Below the pieces are notes generated by a model. It was given only the letters and a program-made list of their open reading frames with translations, was not told the origin of the DNA and did no database searches. The translations under genes and the position numbers were made by a program. DNA of 64,000 nt, from contig CAJJDN010000171.1 in assembly GCA_905182985.1 (NCBI GenBank), forward strand, positions 91,321 through 155,320, in the 5' to 3' direction. The stretch comes from Paramecium sonneborni. Lineage: Eukaryota > Ciliophora > Oligohymenophorea > Peniculida > Parameciidae. Below, piece by piece: positions 1 through 11,632 of this stretch (position 1 is its first letter; each line of letters begins with the position of its first letter).

Positions 1-490
1 TAAAAATTATAAAAAATAAAAAATACTTTAAATTAATTTTGTATAAAGATTATTAAGCACTTTTATAAAACCGAATAAATTAACAATAAAAAAAATGAAA
101 AAACTATAAATTATATTTGATTAAGTTCATTAAACATACATTTTATTAATTTAATATAAATAATATAAAACACTTAAAAATAAATCTTAATAAAATAAAA
201 AAAATTCTAAATACTATTGATTAAATTTGTCTAAAGAATATAAAACTTTTTCAAAAAGAAGTTTTAAAAATAATTCTTAATAAAATGAAAAAGAAAACTG
301 TTATTGATTACATCTCAAAAATTTTATTTGTGATTTTGTATTAACAACATAAAAGGACGTTTTAAAAATAAGTCTTAAAAATATATCTTATATAATTAAA
401 AATACAAAAAATTATTGATTAAACTTGAAAACTTTTATTGTTTAATTTTGTATTAAGAATAAGTTTTTAAAATTAATCTTAATAAAATAC
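1..490. repeat. Degenerate A+T-rich tandem repeats
   Basis: Two short motifs recur in alternation. One is like TTTTAAAAATAATTCTTAATA, near 171, 262, 357 and 464. The other is like ATTGATTAAATTTG, near 115, 218, 301 and 413. The period is about 85-110 bp and the copies are diverged. No coding potential is visible. This could be a subtelomeric or otherwise unconstrained repeat tract; no telomeric G/C-rich repeat is present at the edge. Confidence 0.5.
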
Positions 491-524
491 AAAATTGAAG
501 ATAAAAAATGAATAAGTTTAGTTC

Positions 525-600
525 TAATAGAACTCCACTGAGCTTGAGGATTTGACACTACCTAAAAGTCTCAGCAGTGTATATTAGAGCGTCGTCACAA
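525..600. other. G+C-richer hairpin-rich patch
   Basis: This stretch stands out from its surroundings by base composition. It can form a small hairpin (GTTCT/AGAAC around 519-533) and a longer pairing between CACTGAG near 535 and CTCAGCAGTG near 571. It lies directly upstream of the LINE-like patch. It may be part of that element or a small RNA. It matches no tRNA or spliceosomal RNA that I recognise. Confidence 0.25.
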
Positions 601-604
601 TCTT

Positions 605-830
605 AACATAAATATAATCCTCAATTTTATTTCTTGGAATGTCTCTTTTATTAAACCTACACAATATAAACAATTAGATCCTAAAGCCCAAATATTTTGC
701 CTGCAAGAATTTCAGAGTTATATAATACAATAATCACCAAGGCACTAATTAATTATTGCCATAATTCTGAATCTTAAAACTTTGGAGGAATTATCGCATC
801 ATACACGAGTGTTTTGATAAAAAATTGTAT
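605..830 (+). pseudogene. Decayed LINE-type (APE-like) endonuclease fragment
   Basis: Read with TAA/TAG as Gln, one frame gives ISWNV, then about 25 residues later IFCLQEF. These are the spacing and residues of the first two motifs of the APE-type endonuclease of non-LTR retrotransposons (Asn of the WN motif, Glu of the LQE motif). A GGIIASYTS-like block follows in another frame near 783-815, as in the GG-x-AIYV region of the same fold. The frame change and the lack of any reverse transcriptase downstream indicate a relic. Resemblance was judged by eye only. Confidence 0.4.
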
Positions 831-1665
831 TTAATATATATTATTGAAAATAAAGGATTGATTAAAACAAATATGATGAATTATGAATGATTTAATAAAA
901 ATTTAACAAATAATTGAGTAAGTAAGAGGCTGAATAATATATTAACTTTAGAATTTAAACGATATTTTTTCTTTATTTTGAATAAAAATATGCATAATTT
1001 TTCATAAATATATTTTATTGAAAAATAAATGATTAATTCTCACATTTAATTTAAAAATCTTATATTTAATTAAATATATTAATAGTAAGGGAAATTTTGA
1101 TTTTGAATTAACAAGCAAAATTACAGTATCGTCTTTAATACAATCTGCTATATTATTGAATTCTTAATAATTATAATTTTATCTTGTTTGCCCTTGTTTT
1201 TAATTTTTTCTCATGTAAAAATACCTAAAAAGCAGATGGAATTTAGAAAAAACATTAATGTTAGAAGATTTTTCATATTTGATGTATAACAATATTATAA
1301 AAGAAGATTTACAAATTAAAAAAAAAGAATAGTTTAATTAAATTTATTGATAAATGTTTTCCTTATAATTTCAAGGTTTTCGAATACAAATGTATGTTCG
1401 TAATGCTTTTCTTCAACTAAAAGCTATAAATTCATTTACTTTAAATCTAAGAAAATATTTCAAAATCATGCTATACAAAATAAAAGAAGAATGCAATAAG
1501 GATGATTAGGATTTAGTTTTTTTGTATTATATCAATTTAAATTACGTCTAGTATTGTCTAATGTTCCATTTGAAAAAATTTCGAAAATTTTTAATTATCT
1601 CTGAAATAGAATAAAATTTAGATTTACATTTATATGAAAAATAACAAATAATTAAATATTAAATA
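831..1665. other. A+T-rich region, no clear gene
   Basis: Mostly featureless A+T-rich sequence. From 1258 a plus-strand frame is open apart from one TGA (1346-1348) and runs in phase into the ATG at 1666. Its translation resembles no family I know. It could be leader sequence, a missed 5' exon of the next gene, or chance. Confidence 0.35.
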
Positions 1666-2282
1666 ATGGGCTGTGCATCTACAAGGTCTAAAATAGAAAA
1701 AATTAAGCAAGATTTGAAAATAAAGGAAAGACAAGTAGGAAAATTAAATGATGAGCTTGGGAGATTAGATAAATAGATTGAAAAATTGTAAACTGAGGGT
1801 AGAGAAGATGAAGTACAATTAAAAGTACAAGGTAAAAATCTATTGATTCATATTTTATTTAAGATTATGAACAAATGAAGAAAGAAAAAACTTTGCTTAC
1901 AAATGATATTCAGCGTAGAAAAAAGACTTTAAAACAGCTTGAGGAAACTATTAATAAAAATAACAGTCTTATAGATTAAAATGACCTTGATAAAAAATAA
2001 ATTGATAAGAAAAAATAGCAAGCAGAATACTTAATAGTAAGATAAAAACAGGAGGAAAAGCTTGCAAAAATTGGTGATGCAAACGAAGATTTGATGAATG
2101 AAGAAGAAAGATAAGAATAGAATGAATAATAATACAAAAGAGTTCCAAATAGTTAAAAAAGAATAATATAAGAATATCCTCCTCCTAATGCCATGTATTA
2201 ATTTAAATCATTGGAAACTTAATAAAATAAAATCAATAATCAACCATAAATTCAAAAAGTTTAATCAGGAATTTATAATTGA
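1666..2282 (+). CDS. MGCAS coiled-coil protein, probable N-myristoylated
   Basis: The protein starts MGCASTRSKIEK, a classic N-myristoylation/palmitoylation start (Gly2, Cys3). A charged Lys/Glu/Gln-rich coiled coil follows over about residues 8-140, with a Pro-containing tail. One 32-nt intron (from about 1831, GTAAAAATC...TTTAAG) must be removed to keep the frame, giving 194 codons before TGA. The product is likely a membrane-anchored coiled-coil protein; I do not recognise a family. The 3' end is uncertain. An alternative 27-nt intron near 2250-2276 would bypass this TGA and add a frame containing SDFKRSLTKDSLSKF (about 2400-2445), ending near 2657. That Ser/Lys-rich block looks coding, so the true gene may be longer. 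Confidence 0.6.
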
Positions 2283-2927
2283 AAGTTTATGCATTCATAT
2301 AATTTTCAATATATTTATTCTATTATTAAATCTTTTTAATTAATCTATTTCTTAATTCAATTCCTTTCAGATATTTCAATCAATACTGCTGTAAATTCTG
2401 ACTTCAAAAGATCTTTAACTAAAGATAGCCTCTCAAAATTTGAAAATTATTATATAATAATCACATTTTCGAAAATAATAAGAATTTAACAAATTGATAT
2501 TTTAAAATTATAGAATTTTGGTCTATTTAAGACATTTCAATTGTTTAAAATAACAATTCAAGTATTAAAAGATAATAAAATTAAGAATAATCCTTAAAAT
2601 CCAGAATTTCTATTAACTTCCAAGAAAACATTATAGAATTATAAAAATATACAATGATAAATAGAAATTAAAATTTTTTCTTATTATTAAAGCTTCATAT
2701 AATTGGAAAGATTGGAATAATATCTAAATAACAATTTTAGTTTCAGTCTAATAATTTAAGAGATCATAAAATATTAAAATTATATAACAAATAACAACAA
2801 AAAATAATATTTAAGATTAAGAATAATTTTATTGATTAATTTATACTTTTAAACTTATTCTTAGTTTGATTCTTGTTTATTGAATTAGAAGGATTAAATA
2901 TTTTGAAAACATTTATTATTATTTTAT
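2283..2927. other. Intergenic or 3' exon material
   Basis: Very A+T-rich. A plus-strand frame through about 2370-2657 has plausible amino-acid composition and may be a downstream exon of the MGCAS gene. Nothing else stands out. Confidence 0.35.
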
Positions 2928-4348
2928 ATGATTGTATTGATATATTTATTAGTAATGGTAAGTTGTATATAGCTCCCAATAACAAATGAATATGAATAGA
3001 TTGAAGCATTAGAAATAATTTCAAAAGATACATTGGCAGATTAGTAAGTTAAAAAAGTATAAGGAAATCAAGTGTTCTTTTTAGAAATAGCAGATTATTT
3101 AGAAGGAACATCATTTTATAATTTTTTAGGTATTAGTTAAAGTAAATTAGATCTTTAAAATAAGGATAATTAATCAAAAAGAATAATAATTGCAACAGTG
3201 TTATCAATACTTCTTATTATCATATTTTGTGTAGTGATACAATTTATTCTGGATTTATCAAAAAAATGTAAGATCAAGCTAAGTAGAGAAAACATTGCAA
3301 TACCAGTATGATAATTGAATGTATTTGAATGTATTCACATATAATACTGAGTTATTGATTTTCTTTTTTTATTCATTAATTTTATTATTAAAATGTCATC
3401 GGAAGTTAAAAAGAAAGAAAGGTAAGACTTGCTTGTTTAAGTTGAAGATTTTCTACATAAATAATAGTTCAGTGGTTAAACATTTCAAAAAAAGAATGAA
3501 ATTGAAGAAGAAGTGGATGTTTTTTTAAATTTATTGGGAAATGTTAATCCATGTGAGACTCCATAAAATAAAGCTTAATTAAGTACAATAATTTCTTAAG
3601 GATCATATGATTCAACTTTACCATCTTTTAGAGAAACAAAGCTAAAATATGTTGATTAATTTGTATAATAGATGCTAAGATTCTTAAGAGAATTAAAAAA
3701 AGAGATTTAAGGGAATGAGTGTGCAATTTAATAAATAATAGATTAGATTTATTAATTTTATTTGAATTAGATGAATGATATAGATAAACTAATATAATAC
3801 ACTTATGATGTTGGAAATAGGAAACCAAATGTGGTTTAATTAAATAATGATTAAGATTAAAAAGAAATAAAAGGAACTTTATTAGAATAAGAACTAGAAT
3901 CTTCTTTAGTTTAAGCTCATTAATTGAATGTAATAAGTATTTATATCAAGAGGATTAATTAAACAATTTGCTTAAGCAAAAGTCATCTGAAAATTATTAT
4001 AAAGATAAATAATGTAAACAGGCATTACAATCAATAGCAATGTTAGAATCATAATTAAGTTAATTTAAGGGTTAATTTTAGAAATTCAATTAAATTGTTA
4101 GAATAATCAATGGTTAATTGAGTGATTGTGTAAATGGTCCATCTTTAGAAAATAACAAAACTAGAATAGGAAACAATAAAACTGCATATAAAACTATAAA
4201 TTCTTATCGAACCCATTTTACTAATACAACTCCAAATAAAAAAGGGAAATTGGAAGATAACTATAGATCAATATCTTAGAATTCATATAGATCAAGAAGG
4301 GAAGAGGTTGATAAAGTTTATAAATAGTTATTAAAAAATTATTTTTGA
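2928..4348 (+). CDS. Signal-peptide, single-TM protein with coiled-coil tail (exons unresolved)
   Basis: The start MIVLIYLLVMVSCIQ looks like a signal peptide. About 90 residues of extracytoplasmic sequence follow, then a strong TM segment (IIIATVLSILLIIIFCVVIQ, near 3180-3245) and a basic stop-transfer LSKKCKIK. From about 3475 a Gln/Glu-rich cytoplasmic part continues (NVNPCETPQNK..., KSSENYYKDKQCKQAL..., then a basic Ser/Arg/Tyr tail) to TGA at 4346. A 23-nt intron at about 3929-3951 joins two of these frames. The segment 3308-3475 between the TM exon and the tail does not join cleanly by any short intron I can find, so this is a mis-modelled exon, an error or a disrupted gene. No family recognised. 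Confidence 0.4.
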
Positions 4349-4462
4349 ATAAAAGACAATTAATGTAATTCATCCTTTATTTAGTTTTTCATTCTTGTGT
4401 GAAGTTTTTTTCTATAATCTTTTCAGCAATATATTAAACTCTGTTTTATTTTATCAATTTAA

Positions 4463-4935
4463 TCATTTAATTATTATAATAAATTAGCTATGGCATTAGA
4501 TCTATTTATATTAATAGTTTATTTAGTTTGTGTTTGAAACAGTCTAAAATTCTTCTGATTTTGATTTATTCATTCTAAAAATTATTTAATTAACTAATTA
4601 TTTTTAGAATAAGTTGATTGTATTTATAATGTTTCTTAAAATTCTTATTATAAATCATCCATATATTGCAATAAATCAAGATTTTCTTCTAAATTTTTGT
4701 TATTACTCAATTATTATTACATAAAAAAGATATTTTTAGGTAAATATGGATGGTATAATTAAATATTTTAGTTCTTTTAAAGATACTACAAATATCAATA
4801 GGAGCATCTATTTCAATTTGAAAATATTCTTGCCTTAAATAGTATGATTTATAATTCATTCTGTCTATTTTCATCTAATTTATCTAAGAATTATTAATAC
4901 ATATTGATAATATTTAATTTTTCATCTATTAACAT
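4463..4935 (-). CDS. Uncertain small coiled-coil gene
   Basis: On the minus strand a helical Gln/Leu/Asp-rich sequence can be read: MLIDEKLNIINMYQQFLDK, then NKNLEENLDLLQYMDD, then MNKSKSEEFQTVSNTNQ. Joining the first two parts needs removal of a 48-nt stretch beginning GCAAGA and ending TTTGTAG, which contains two in-frame TGAs. The last join needs a 20-nt GTT...TAG intron. The 5' end probably lies further upstream (towards 5000-5100). It may be a genuine small gene or a decaying one. No homology recognised. Confidence 0.3.
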
Positions 4936-5427
4936 ATTATATGTATTAGATTCATGTTAATATAATCTATCTTAATGTACTATAATAATAATATTAAGAT
5001 TTTGTAATTTTTAGTTCAAGAGTTGTTAATAATAAAAAATCAATAAATAATTATTATTCGTTTTTTTATATTATACTAAAACTTATGATGAATATTCTAA
5101 ATACGTAATAGATATTAAAGAATTTATGACTCAATTTCATTGAATGAATGTTGAATTCTGTAAAATTGTGTGGTTTTATAACCAGATAGTGTAATATACT
5201 TAAATTTCTTGATGAATAGAATTAAAAGGAGTTTAAGGAAATGAATAATCTTTTGATAGTGTTTAAAAGAATGCTTAATAATGATATAATGATTATATTA
5301 TAATGATTGGAGAAGAATAATAAAGAATATAATATAAATTTGATTATAAGAATAATTATATAATATAAGGGATCGAAATATATATCTAAATAATTGAAAA
5401 TAGATATTTTTATTAAATTTAATAAGG
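4936..5427. other. Intergenic, A+T-rich
   Basis: Possible 5' exon of the uncertain minus-strand gene at its left end; otherwise leader sequence of the giant coiled-coil gene. Nothing definite seen. Confidence 0.4.
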
Positions 5428-8400
5428 ATGGCAGAGAATACCATGTAACAAAAGACTGAAGGAGATGAAAGACCTAGTGTATATATGGGATAAGAAATGG
5501 AAGGAGAGAGTATTGTTTTATAATTTATATAAAGAAATAATCTATAAAAATGTAAGAAAAGCTAAAATACCCAACACAGCAGATATTGCCTACTGTGAGA
5601 TAAGAATAACTGAGTTGTAAGCTGAACTTGATGCTTCACGTGAATAGGTTTTTAAGTTAGAGTAGCAATAAGATGTGTATGTAACATATGAATAGACAGT
5701 AAATATATATGAATAATAAATATGTAGATCAATTAATTATAAGAGAGAAATTAAATATTACATGATGAAAATAAATAACTTAATCTATTGTTACGTACAA
5801 GAACAAAAGAATTAGATGTAGCAAAATTTAAGATACTTGAATATGAATCATTATTAGAAAGATTGAGAGATATAGAATAAGATTATAATAATGTATATGA
5901 CTAACTGTAAGCGAGAGATAAAGAATTAAAGGAGGTAATATTTCATTTATTAAGTAAAAGTTAACTGAAAAGTATGGGCAATTAGAATTGAAATAGTCAC
6001 AATAGAAAGTACTCGAATTAGATAACTTTGATCTTTAAAATAAAATAACAAATCTATAAAATGATTTGAATGTATACAAAGATAGAAACATCAAATTAGA
6101 AACTGAAAGAAAAAGACTTGCTGATCTAAAATCTGAAGTGACAACATCTTCTAAAATTGAAATTACAAAGAGTGAAACTAGTGTATCTTAAGTTATTACC
6201 TAATAATCAAATCAAGATTATACTAAATTTAAAACATAATTGTAAGAATAATAAGATCTATTGAATTAAATGAAAAACGCTATTTAAGAAAAAGATCATA
6301 GATTAGGATTACTTAATAATGAACTCACTAAATTATAAGAGACTCTTGCTAATAAAAATGAATAATTATCATCATTATAATAATAATTAGATTAATCAGA
6401 TAATAAATTAAAAGAATTATAAAGTAAAGTTGAATAATAGAATACTAAACCTACAACAATTATTAAAACTGTTGAAAAGTTAATTAAAATAACACCTACA
6501 GATCCTGATTAAGAAAAAGTTAAATTGGCAAGTGAATTAGAAAGAGCTAATTATGAAATTGAAAGGTATAAGTTTGAATTAAGTTAATTGTAATCAAAAT
6601 TAGAAACTCAAGAAAAAATAATATCTGATGTAAATATTATTTATAATATATATATAGTTGTCTAGAGATGTTCGATAAATTATTTCATTGAATGAAGAAA
6701 TTGAATTACTTAAAATTGATAAAGCAAATCTATTAAATACTTTAAATTAAAAAGAATAAGATTTAGATTTTACTTTAAATCTTCTGAATTAGAAAACTCT
6801 TGAACTTTAAAATCTAGATAAACTTAAATTCAATTTAGCATTTGCTGAAGATTAAATATAAACTAAATAAAGAGAGATTATCTCTTTAAAGAGAAGAGTT
6901 GGTGATGTTGAAAATTCCAATAATTAATTAAAATAATTATAACCAGAATTAAGATCAGCTAAAAAATTAATTGAAGAATTAAAATCTGAAAATGAAAATT
7001 TAGATTAATAAAATAAATAACTCAAAGCCAATTTAATGGATGCCGAAGTTGTTATAAATTAATTAAAAAAATTAGAATAAAGAATTAAAGCACTTTAAAA
7101 TACTAATTCTTCATTAAGATAAGAAATGACATAAACACTTACTGAATCAGAATAATGGAGACAAAAATATAATTAAGGATGTTCTGAAATAACAAGATTA
7201 TAAAGATTATTAGAAGTTAATTAATAAAGATAATCAATTTTAAATGAATAAAATAAAAACTTTAAAAATGAGTTTGAAATTCCTCACATAAAAGTAGATC
7301 CACTTCCTATTCCTTAAAGAATAACAAAATAAATAATTCAAGATGATTCATAAATTGTGAAATTAAAAAATAATTTAGTAGCAGTAGAGTTATAATTAGA
7401 ATCTGTTTATAGAAACAAAATACTTGAATAATAAACTTATTAAAGTTAAATAGATGAAATAAATTCTAAATATTAACTTAAAAAAGGAGAAAGTGAAGCT
7501 TGGAAATAAAAGTATCTTAAATCAGAATAAGAAAATGTTAAATTGATGAATATCAATGAAAAATATACTGTATTGTTGTAAAAATATGATTCTTAAGATG
7601 TTATTATACAAAGTTTAAATGAAAAGTTAAAATAGTAAAGTTAAGAATTAGAAAAATCAAGAAGTGATGTATTTTAATTACATTTGCAATTAAGTTAATT
7701 GGATGTACTTGTTTAAGAAAGAAATTAATTTAAATAAAGAGCAGATGCTTATTATTAAGAGATTTAAAATCAATATAAATAGATTCCTATTTTAAAAGCT
7801 TAAGTATTAGATTTAACAAGATAATTAAAATTGGCTGAAATTCCAATAATTCAAGTAGCATAGAAAACAGATGCAATAGAGAAACTTAGATAATAGAATG
7901 TAGAATTAGAATCAAAAATAGATGATACATTAGAAGATTAAATACATGAATTAGAATAAGGAAATCAAGTATTAAGATAGGAATTAACAAAATAGATTGA
8001 AATAAATGCTTAATTGATTAAAGATTTATCTAATTCAAACAGAAAAAAATAAGATTTATTGATAGAATTATAATTATTATAAGCTTTAGAAATAGATTAT
8101 CAATAATTAAAAATTGCTTATTTAAATAAGTAAAAAGAAAATGATAAAATAAAGATGCAAAGTGATTAAATAGAATTTAAATAAAGAGATCTTGAAAATG
8201 GTCTTCATTCTTCAACTCAATTAGGATTAGAATAAAAGAATGAGATTGAAAAATTAAGAGAGAGATCAAATAATTATAAAGATTAAGTAAATGGATTATT
8301 AATCAAAGTAAATTCTTTAGAATAGTTGAATAATGATTATAAGTTTAAATTGGAGATGTTCCCTGAATTATAAGAGAAAGTGAATTAATAATCTAAATAG

Positions 8401-10036
8401 ATAGAAGATCTATAGAAAACATTATAGAAATTAAATGAAATAAAAGATGAAATGACAGCTAAATGTACATTATAATAAGTCAAACTTTAAAGTTTAGGTC
8501 CATTATAATCAAAGATTGAAAGTCTTTAATTGATTTTAGAAGAAAGATAAAGATAATTGGATTTATGGTAAAGAAAAGCTTTGGAATTAGAAGATAGTAA
8601 ATCAAAACTTAATTAAGAATGGAGAAAGAAATATGATGCTGTTGAAGTATAATTAAGAAATTAAAAAGAATTAGACTAAATATTAAAATAATAAGAACAT
8701 GATATTAATGATTTGATTAATTAGAATACATAATTAAATGTATAAAATAAAGAATTATCTGTGTCAAATTAATTATTAAATAAAGATCTTGATTAAAGAG
8801 ATATAGAAATAAAGAGATTATCAGCAATTGAAACTGATTTCAGAAAATTAAATGAAAATCTATTAATAGAATTATAAAGAATTGCTGATTTAACAGATAA
8901 ATTATAAATTGCATAAAATTAATATGATGCTGCAAAAAGAGATTAAGAAAGATTAGAAAATAAATGTGCAATGATGTCAAGTGAAATTGAAAGATTATCT
9001 TTGATGGTTAAAAATAAAAATATTGAAATAGAAGGAAATAAAGCTATTTAACATTAAAATTAATAATAAATAGATTAAGTTTAACCTATTTTTGTAGAAA
9101 ATAAAAGACTATTTGATGAATTGAATAATGTATTAAAATCTAATGAAGAATTAAAATTATAATCGATATAATTATAGAAATAAATAGATGAATTGAAATC
9201 AATAATTAATAATGGAGGTAATTATGAAAATCAATTGAAGGATGATTTAGATTAATTAGAATAAATATTAAAATAAAAAGATAATGAAATTACAGAAATC
9301 AAATAGTTATTAAGATAAAGTGAACATTAAGTAAAAGATATTAAAAGAGATGATTAATAATGGATAGATTAATAAGCAGAAAAAGAAAAATTAACAAATT
9401 AATTAAATTATGTAAATGAATTATTAAATTCTAAAAATGCTGAAAATGAATAATTATCAAAATAAAATCATTAATTATAATCTAAATTATTGGACAATTA
9501 AAAATTAGATTTTGAACATTTAGAATTAGCCTTAAATACAAGAGATAAAGTAATAGAAGAATGGAAAGGAAAATTCTAGAGATTATCTTAAGATTTATAA
9601 AAAGTAATAGAAGATAAAGTAGAACTTGAAAATAGATTCAGTACTGTAGATTTAGAAATTGAAAGATGGAAAAGAAAGGCTAATTCTAATTAAGCTGAAA
9701 TTGAAATGTTAAGAGTAACAATTGATTAATTGAATGATGAAATTGAGAGATTGAATAAAAATACATCAGATTTATTAAATGTAAATATAATTGATTATTT
9801 TTAAGGAAAATGATTCATGGAGACATAAGTACGGTAATTTATAATAGTTGATACCTTAAATGGTACACCATTAACCAAACCCAGAAACTTAAGCTTATTA
9901 AGTTACACCAGGAAATAGTTTCAGAATTCCACCAGGAACTGAAAGAAATTAGGGTAGCTTTAGAAATTAACCACCTCCTCTTGATTCTAGAAGATCATTC
10001 AGAAGAGCTACAACTATTGGTCTAACAAAACCATGA
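5428..10036 (+). CDS. Giant coiled-coil protein (about 1491 aa)
   Basis: Five short introns (25, 29, 26, 28 and 25 nt) are removed to give 1492 codons including TGA. Nearly the whole protein is Glu/Lys/Gln/Leu heptad-like coiled coil. A short motif of the form W-[RK]-x-K-[YF] recurs: SEQWRQKY (about 7150), EAWKQKY (7490), QEWRKKY (8620), EEWKGKF (9560), DSWRHKY (9810). After the last intron (from about 9780) comes a non-helical Pro/Gln-rich tail with PPGTERNQGSFRNQPPP and a basic RRSFRRATTIGL end. This architecture suits a ciliate cytoskeletal, basal-body or rootlet-type scaffold, but I cannot name a family. The ATG at 5428 is the first in frame and is preceded by AT-rich leader. Confidence 0.75.
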
Positions 10037-10228
10037 TTAGTAATAATAAATAAAATAATCAAAAATTATTAGCTTATTTCTATTCTAAATCAATCAACAT
10101 TAGTTTATTAATATAATCCAATATTTTATAACAACTATTTTAAAACATATTTATTATAACTATAAAAATATCATATATTATAATTATATTGAATCTACTT
10201 ATTTTTAGATATATTAAATATCAATCAA

Positions 10229-11611
10229 TCAATCATCTGTAGCTATTCTAATTTAAAATATAGGATCTTTATCAAATTATTTCTTTTATGTATACATAGG
10301 CACTAATGCTTCAAGTTACATTCCTCCAAGTGGCATTGATACACCTATTCCAAGAGAAGATCTAAAATTTTATAATAGAGATTTTGGATGCCCAAATGTT
10401 AATAAAGAACCATACCAAAATAATTAATATGATAAATTCTTTTCTTTCATTCCTGAAATATTGTGAATATTGTATTTAAAATCAAACTTAGCAAAAGTAT
10501 CATACTTTCTAGTTTAAAATTAACTCATTTCTATCATTTAATTAAACCCTCTAAATTATAAATTTTAAAAAGTATCATTTAAATCTAAATGAGACTAACC
10601 AAAAGCTAAACCATAATTAAATGATAATTATATAGAAGAATTAGCAACTAATTTCTTAATTTGTTTAATTCTATTTCTATGTTCATATAATGGAATCCAA
10701 AATTAATGTGACATCCATACTTTAAAAAATGGATTCATAGATAATTTAGGAATACCTAAACTACAATTAAATTTATTATTTTATCCTTCTAATATCCCTT
10801 AATCTTAAAAAATTTTAGTTGAAAAAGGTTTAGATAATGTAATAATAGTGGATTTAGTAGGAAGGAAATCAAAATTGTTTATATATTTTCTAAAGAGATA
10901 TCTTCCTAATAAAGATTCTTCATCTTAAATTTAATTAAATCTATATTAATTTGAGATACTAAATTAACTATTTTGATTATTATATACAAAACTAAATTCA
11001 CCTAGATTTTCATCAATATTTTAGATTGATGACATTTATGCCTATCTATAAGCAAAAGAATAATTAGAATCATAAAAATTTTTATAAGACCAACTAAGTG
11101 ACCAATTAGATTTACTAGTACTTAAATTTTAATCATATTCAAATGCTAATGAATCATGGATTCCAAGGAAGTTTTTATTTCCAAATTTCATTTTTAATTA
11201 ATAACCTTATGTATCAATTTCATTAGATGCAGATAAAAAATAAGGTAATTTATCTTAAATATCAAAATGAAATATGATTCCTTATGGATACTTTTTTTAA
11301 GAAGGTAGAATGAGTAATCTAATTTAGGAATATAATTTAGTGCTTTCAAGAGCATCTATAAATGAAGATGAGATAGCCATAAAATGTTCAAGTGATAAGG
11401 ATTTATCTTTGATTAATTTTTTATGTTCTATGTAATAATGATAAAACAATTTTCTTAAGTAATTTTATTAAGTTTTAGTTGATGAGAAAGTGGCTCCAAA
11501 ATAATTAAGTTTAATTTGTGATGCTGGTATTCCATGTTTAGATTAGAAATGATTCAAACAATCAATAATAGGTTCTTTGTCTCCATCATTATCATATTGT
11601 TCAATAATCAT
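10229..11611 (-). CDS. SAMM50: SAM50/TOB55 mitochondrial outer-membrane beta-barrel protein
   Basis: Intronless, 460 aa. Omp85/Bac_surface_Ag family: the core of the SAM complex that inserts beta-barrel proteins into the mitochondrial outer membrane. The N-terminal part (residues about 1-110, with KLNYFGATFSSTKTQQNYL) fits a degenerate POTRA-like region. The rest is alternating amphipathic beta strands. An FRGF motif near residue 354 matches the conserved (V/I)RGF of the Omp85 L6 loop. The C-terminus LGIGVSMPLGG...LEALVPMYTQ...FQIRIATDD matches the final strands of SAM50. Length agrees with the family (about 450-480). The start is the ATG at 11611, only 21 bp from the divergent LSM5 start. 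Confidence 0.85.
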
Positions 11612-11632
11612 AAATATATTTTAATTTTTATA
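11612..11632. promoter_or_regulatory. 21-bp shared divergent intergenic (SAM50/LSM5)
   Basis: The start codons of the minus-strand SAM50 gene (11611) and the plus-strand LSM5 gene (11633) are separated by only 21 A+T-only bases. Any promoter elements must be shared or lie inside the opposite coding region. This holds only if both start calls are right. Confidence 0.6.

Noticed and set aside
10270..10467. Plus-strand frame with a plausible-looking peptide (SSYIPPSGIDTPIPRED)
   Set aside because: It is antisense to SAM50, whose minus-strand frame is continuous for 460 codons and matches the family's C-terminal beta strands.
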